From assembly GCA_045587185.1 (NCBI GenBank), contig JAZNBS010000050.1, forward strand, positions 1 to 64,000: 64,000 bases of DNA, given 5' to 3'. Below, in pieces: positions 61,819-64,000 of this stretch; within the stretch, counting starts at the first letter, position 1; every line of letters starts with the position of its first letter. This DNA comes from UMGS172 sp045587185 (GTDB taxonomy: Bacteria; Bacillota; Clostridia; Oscillospirales; Acutalibacteraceae). Under the pieces are notes generated by a model, which saw nothing but the letters and a program-made list of their open reading frames with translations, ran no database searches and was not told the origin of the DNA. The translations under genes were made by a program, and so were the position numbers.

Positions 61819-61886
61819 AGGGTTTAGTGCAAAAAAATGCACCAAATTAAAAACAAATCTATCATATTTACCTTACAAATAAAAAA

Positions 61887-61904
61887 GACCATCAAACGAT
61901 GGTC
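61887..61904 (+). promoter_or_regulatory. Leader hairpin before the repL ribosome site
   Basis: GACCATC-AAAC-GATGGTC, a 7-bp perfect stem ending 2 bases before the GAAAGGGG ribosome site. It may modulate translation of repL or be the target of an antisense RNA. Confidence 0.5.
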
Positions 61905-61920
61905 GGAAAGGGGTAATAAT

Positions 61921-62382
61921 ATGACAACTAAAATTGAAAAAGGAATTTCAATAAACACCATAACAGGCGAAGTTTGTGATGTTTATATTGAGAAAGAGGT
62001 TAGCAGCCAAAACTTTTGGAAAATCTGGTTAGGTGATATTTTAACAGTTTTGGGTATCATTTCAAATAGTAAACAGTTAGATGTTATAATTTACATTATG
62101 GAAAATATAAGACCAAGCGACAATCTTTTTATTGGTAGTTATGAAAAAATCGCCAATGGTTCTGGTGTGTCTAAAAGAACTGTTATAAGAATAATGCAAA
62201 AACTATTTGAAACAGAATTTTTAAAAAAGGTTCAAAATGGTGTTTACGCAGTAAATGCCAAATATTTAGTTAAAGGCAATGAGAATAAGCGTAGAATGAT
62301 TATTGACTACCAAAGCACACTTGAACCTTACAATAAGAATGATGCATCCGCAAACCTAAACGATGATACGGATGCAGAATAA
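61921..62382 (+). CDS. RepL-family plasmid replication protein
   Basis: A 153-residue protein of the Firmicutes RepL type: WKIWLGDILTVLGIISNSKQLDVIIYIMENI, then a winged-helix region SYEKIANGSGVSKRTVIRIMQKL and FLKKVQNGVYAVNAKYLVKG. RepL proteins start rolling-circle-type or related replication of small staphylococcal and enterococcal plasmids. It implies that the excised circle could replicate. ATG 61921 follows AAAGGGG; an ATG at 61837 lacks a site. Confidence 0.85.
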   Translation: MTTKIEKGISINTITGEVCDVYIEKEVSSQNFWKIWLGDILTVLGIISNSKQLDVIIYIMENIRPSDNLFIGSYEKIANGSGVSKRTVIRIMQKLFETEFLKKVQNGVYAVNAKYLVKGNENKRRMIIDYQSTLEPYNKNDASANLNDDTDAE

Positions 62383-62432
62383 AAAACGATATGCAGAATT
62401 TTTCGTTTTTCAAACACATCAATCATAATTAT

Positions 62433-62460
62433 ATTTGAGTGAAGTAGAGAGCACTCAAAT
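62433..62460 (+). repeat. Hairpin downstream of repL
   Basis: ATTTGAGTG / CACTCAAAT, 9-bp inverted repeat with a 10-base loop. No T run follows, so it is not a terminator. Confidence 0.5.
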
Positions 62461-62493
62461 CCATTCAGATTGTTCTTACATAGAGCATATCGG

Positions 62494-62526
62494 GGAGCAA
62501 GGTTATCCGCCTTGCTCCTTTTTTAT
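62494..62526 (+). terminator. Terminator downstream of repL
   Basis: Stem GGAGCAAGG / CCTTGCTCC with a 7-base loop and T6. Confidence 0.85.
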
Positions 62527-62547
62527 TTTTGCTCATAGGCAAAAAGG

Positions 62548-62572
62548 AAAGCACACCCGAAAAGGTGTGCTT
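62548..62572 (-). terminator. Terminator of the small membrane protein gene
   Basis: Stem AAAGCACACC / GGTGTGC(TT); reading on the minus strand it is followed by a T-rich run. Confidence 0.75.
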
Positions 62573-62594
62573 AAAATTTTACTTAATTACTCAA

Positions 62595-62831
62595 TTAAGA
62601 AACAGTGCTATAAACGATGTCAGTAGCATCTGCAATAGTTACAGCGCCGCCAGAAGCCTGTGAAAGACCAACATTCATTGCTTCCTTAGAAACATTGAAA
62701 AGTGACTGAGTGGTGTTCTTTACAGCCTCAGCAATGTACTTACCGAAAGGTGTAGCAAGTGCAATCATAACAACGAGTACGAGTACACAGATAACAACCC
62801 AACCGTAATTAGAAAGTGTTTCCTTATCCAT
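62595..62831 (-). CDS. Small single-pass membrane protein (pilin- or holin-like size)
   Basis: A 78-residue protein: a polar N-terminus MDKETLSNYG, one membrane helix (about 11-30, WVVICVLVLVVMIALATPFG) and an amphipathic Ala/Val-rich tail. Similar short peptides with SNYGWVVI...ATPFG occur on clostridial mobile elements, but I cannot assign a function; candidates are a Flp-type pilin, a small toxin or a membrane adaptor. A clear GGAGAAAATCTAA site is upstream of ATG 62831, and a terminator follows. It is the gene closest to the right end of the element. Confidence 0.65.
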   Translation of the reverse strand: MDKETLSNYGWVVICVLVLVVMIALATPFGKYIAEAVKNTTQSLFNVSKEAMNVGLSQASGGAVTIADATDIVYSTVS

Positions 62832-63133
62832 TTAGATTTTCTCCTTTCAAAAATTCAATTTTATTTGCAAATAAACCTTTTTGTATGTCATTCCAGATAA
62901 TGCAAACGATTGAGATATTCGTGCTTAAACAGATATTTGATACATTGTTTTTATTTGCTTGATTTAATTATGTTAAATACTTTTTGAAAACGAAGAAAAC
63001 TTTTTATTGATATAGGAAACAGACAAAAAAGATATGCAGAAAATATCTACATATCTTTTTTACTGCAGACCCAGCCGAAAACTGCTTGAACGCTGATTTT
63101 GTTGCAAAAAACCGACATTTCCTATAACTTTTT
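62832..63133. other. Right-end non-coding stretch of the element
   Basis: An AT-rich 300-base region. A 12-bp inverted repeat AAAAAAGATATG / CATATCTTTTTT (63025-63061) is the only strong structure and could terminate transcription from either side, isolating cotJ from the element. No gene is seen. Confidence 0.5.
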
Positions 63134-63346
63134 TCAAAATGCACAATATTTTTCCTCTATACCAACATCAGTCAGAAGACCTTTGAGTTCGGCTGTTGGC
63201 ATTGCATAACGTTGACTGAGGTATCTCAAACTTGCGCCTATCTCTCCATCGGGACCGCCGTATTGCGAAATGATAAGGCTTGCAAGTTTAGGGTTTGTCT
63301 GCTTTATCTTAATGGGATATTGAAGTTTTTTCTGATATTGCCACAT
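63134..63346 (-). CDS. cotJC: CotJC spore coat protein, 5' part (interrupted gene)
   Basis: The 62 N-terminal residues (MWQYQKKLQYPIKIK..., SQYGGPDGEIGASLRYLSQRY, ELKGLLTDVG) are clearly CotJC. After the GGTA core at 63160-63163 the frame runs into element sequence, adding IEEKYCAF and a stop at 63134. The fused tail keeps IEE but loses the AH of the EExxH metal motif, so this product cannot bind metal. The start follows AGGAGG, one codon after the cotJB stop. The 3' part is at 55218-55630. Confidence 0.93.
   Translation of the reverse strand: MWQYQKKLQYPIKIKQTNPKLASLIISQYGGPDGEIGASLRYLSQRYAMPTAELKGLLTDVGIEEKYCAF
63145..63175. other. Right attachment site of the intervening element
   Basis: TTCCTC-TA-TACC at 63152-63163. 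Sequence left of TACC belongs to the element; sequence right of it codes for cotJC residues LLTDV. Together with the left site it defines a 4-base identical core within a 12-base partly matched box. Confidence 0.88.
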
Positions 63347-63598
63347 TTAGTTTGCCTCCTTTTCCCAGGGCCATGGTGCTTTTATCCAGTCAAATCCGTC
63401 AGAGCCGAAATCGGAACTGAGTGTAAGTGGACCGTATTCTTCTTCGTATTCCTTGACAAGTTCCTTATATCTCAGGCGGTAAATTTCAAACTTTTTGAGT
63501 GCCTCTTTGTCACAGGGATGAGTGTCAAGAAAAAGTCCTGTTTCAAGCATAGCAAATTGCGCCGCGCGTACGGCATCAAGAAGTCTCTGCTTTTCCAT
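63347..63598 (-). CDS. cotJB: Spore coat protein CotJB
   Basis: An 83-residue CotJB: AVRAAQFAMLETGLFLDTHP, then ALKKFEIYRLRYKELVKEYEEEYGPL and the C-terminal WPWEKEAN. In Bacillus the cotJ operon is read by sigma-E in the mother cell and CotJA/CotJC interact in the inner coat. The ATG overlaps the cotJA stop by one base, and cotJC follows immediately after the stop. Confidence 0.93.
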   Translation of the reverse strand: MEKQRLLDAVRAAQFAMLETGLFLDTHPCDKEALKKFEIYRLRYKELVKEYEEEYGPLTLSSDFGSDGFDWIKAPWPWEKEAN

Positions 63599-63819
63599 TA
63601 TTTTCTCGCCCCCGTAAATTTGCCGTAAAACGGCTTGTCAAGGTCAGGGAAAAGTGTGCCGCGTTCCAGAGCGTCATTCTCGGAATAGACTTCTCCCCAT
63701 TTTTGCATTGGCACATAAGCCATGGTTAAAGGCAGGTTTTTCAGTTGTGTGTCACTGAATTTCATCTGTTTGTCATGTCGCTCAGGCATAACAAAGCCTT
63801 TAAATTTCAAATCTGACAT
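63598..63819 (-). CDS. cotJA: Spore coat-associated protein CotJA
   Basis: A 73-residue CotJA-like protein: PLTMAYVPMQKWGEVYSENDALERGTLFPDLDKPFYG carries the family pattern (AYVPxQxW, L..GTLFPEL.KPF.G). First gene of cotJA-cotJB-cotJC. ATG 63819 follows AAAAGGAG. It should load or help CotJC onto the coat, so loss of full-length CotJC would leave it without its partner. Confidence 0.92.
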   Translation of the reverse strand: MSDLKFKGFVMPERHDKQMKFSDTQLKNLPLTMAYVPMQKWGEVYSENDALERGTLFPDLDKPFYGKFTGARK

Positions 63820-63841
63820 TGCAAACTCCTTTTATATTAAA

Positions 63842-63878
63842 TTATTTGACAAGCGTCAAATAAGGGGGGAATACCCCC
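63842..63878. promoter_or_regulatory. Tandem palindromes upstream of cotJA
   Basis: TTATTTGAC-AAGC-GTCAAATAA (63842-63863), a perfect 9-bp inverted repeat, is followed directly by AGGGGGG / CCCCCT. It lies in the cotJA leader, and may be an operator, an RNA hairpin, or a terminator for transcripts reading toward the right. No convincing sigma-E promoter was found by eye. Confidence 0.45.
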
Positions 63879-63945
63879 TCATACCATCCTATGACAGGCC
63901 CAAAAACACGTTAAATAAATTTTTCAAAAATTTTGAAAATAATGC

Positions 63946-63974
63946 TTGCATTTTGGCAGTAAGTGTGGTAATAT
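63946..63974 (+). promoter_or_regulatory. Sigma-A promoter at the right edge
   Basis: TTGCAT (63946-63951), 17 bases, TAATAT (63969-63974), pointing out of the window. Confidence 0.7.
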
Positions 63975-63985
63975 ATTTGCGTTGC

Positions 63986-64000
63986 CCGGGTGTAGCCCAG
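63986..64000 (+). tRNA. Possible 5' end of a tRNA gene (partial)
   Basis: CCGGGTG-TA-GCCC-AG fits a tRNA acceptor strand, positions 8-9, D-stem and A14-R15, starting about 12 bases after the promoter -10. A leading C would suit tRNA-Pro. Only 15 bases are visible, so this is tentative. Confidence 0.35.

Larger units (their letters stand above)
55631..63163. mobile_element. 7.5-kb serine-recombinase, mobilizable plasmid-like element interrupting cotJC
   Basis: The element lies between two TACC cores that split cotJC. Its genes in order are a 107-residue ORF, a large serine recombinase, a NERD protein, a MobV relaxase (minus), a tandem RHH protein, a RepL replication protein and a small membrane protein (minus). 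Excision at the cores deletes 7,529 bases and restores the cotJC frame. The inferred circle junction ACAAT...TA-GGTA-TA...ATTGT is an imperfect dyad, as expected for a serine-recombinase attP. No transposase, terminal repeats or target duplication larger than the core are seen. It resembles an integrative mobilizable element in content and the skin element in position. Confidence 0.9.

Noticed and set aside
55631..63163. A classical transposon or insertion sequence
   Set aside because: No DDE transposase, no terminal inverted repeats and no long target duplication; the recombinase is a large serine type with a short shared core.
55631..63163. A prophage
   Set aside because: No capsid, terminase, tail or lysis genes; MobV and RepL point to a plasmid-like element.

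Overview
The window looks like the chromosome of an anaerobic, endospore-forming Clostridia member, probably from the Oscillospirales/Ruminococcaceae group. The evidence is the number of sporulation genes (spoIVB end, yabP, yabQ, spoIIGA-sigE, cotJA-cotJB-cotJC), a Firmicutes-type CIRCE-groESL operon, an FMN riboswitch on ribU and a SAM-I riboswitch on metK, the yabM-mazG-hup-rqcP-yabP-yabQ-divIC-yabR and ylxM-ffh-rpsP-khpA-rimM-trmD gene orders, moderately low GC, and several TTG starts placed behind strong ribosome binding sites. The genus cannot be named from the sequence alone.

Layout. 1-7.7 kb: the 3' end of spoIVB, then a recJ-relA/spoT-dtd-MBL hydrolase-hemZ operon behind a clear sigma-A promoter. 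7.7-15.9 kb: an mtnN/flippase/mazG/hup/rqcP/yabP/yabQ/divIC/yabR block, a lone fumarase alpha subunit and an RNA methyltransferase. 16-17.9 kb: a surface protein with a cohesin-like domain and four Cys modules, and tspO. 17.9-27.5 kb: CIRCE-groES-groEL, tyrA-pncB, lon-ysxC-lysA-DUF6062. 27.5-35.4 kb: ogg, a small conserved gene with spoIIGA-sigE, and two convergent cell-envelope hydrolases. 35.4-46.7 kb: the ribU and metK riboswitch genes, pepD, a heterodimeric ABC exporter, maf and an orphan solute-binding lipoprotein. 46.8-55.1 kb: the SRP/ribosome/tRNA-modification operon, HPr, an MFS transporter, a second trmD homologue and a nucleotide-sugar epimerase.

55.2-63.8 kb holds the most striking structure. 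The sigma-E-type spore coat operon cotJA-cotJB-cotJC (minus strand) is split inside cotJC by a 7.5-kb element. The element encodes a large serine recombinase, a MobV relaxase, a tandem ribbon-helix-helix protein, a RepL-type replication protein, a NERD/topoisomerase-zinc-ribbon protein and a small membrane protein. The two cotJC pieces meet at a shared GGTA core. Joining them there removes the element exactly and restores a 199-codon cotJC reading frame. The cut falls just before the EExxH metal-binding motif. The arrangement resembles the skin element in sigK: either a mobilizable, plasmid-like element that has disabled cotJC, or a developmentally excised intervening element of the spore coat operon.

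The element contains two unusually palindrome-rich non-coding regions, a candidate oriT at 60.07-60.48 kb and a candidate replication/control region at 61.07-61.8 kb. Other points of note are a second TrmD paralogue, an in-frame 30-bp tandem duplication inside an amidase active-site loop, a fumarase alpha subunit without its beta partner, and an RBS buried in a hairpin.
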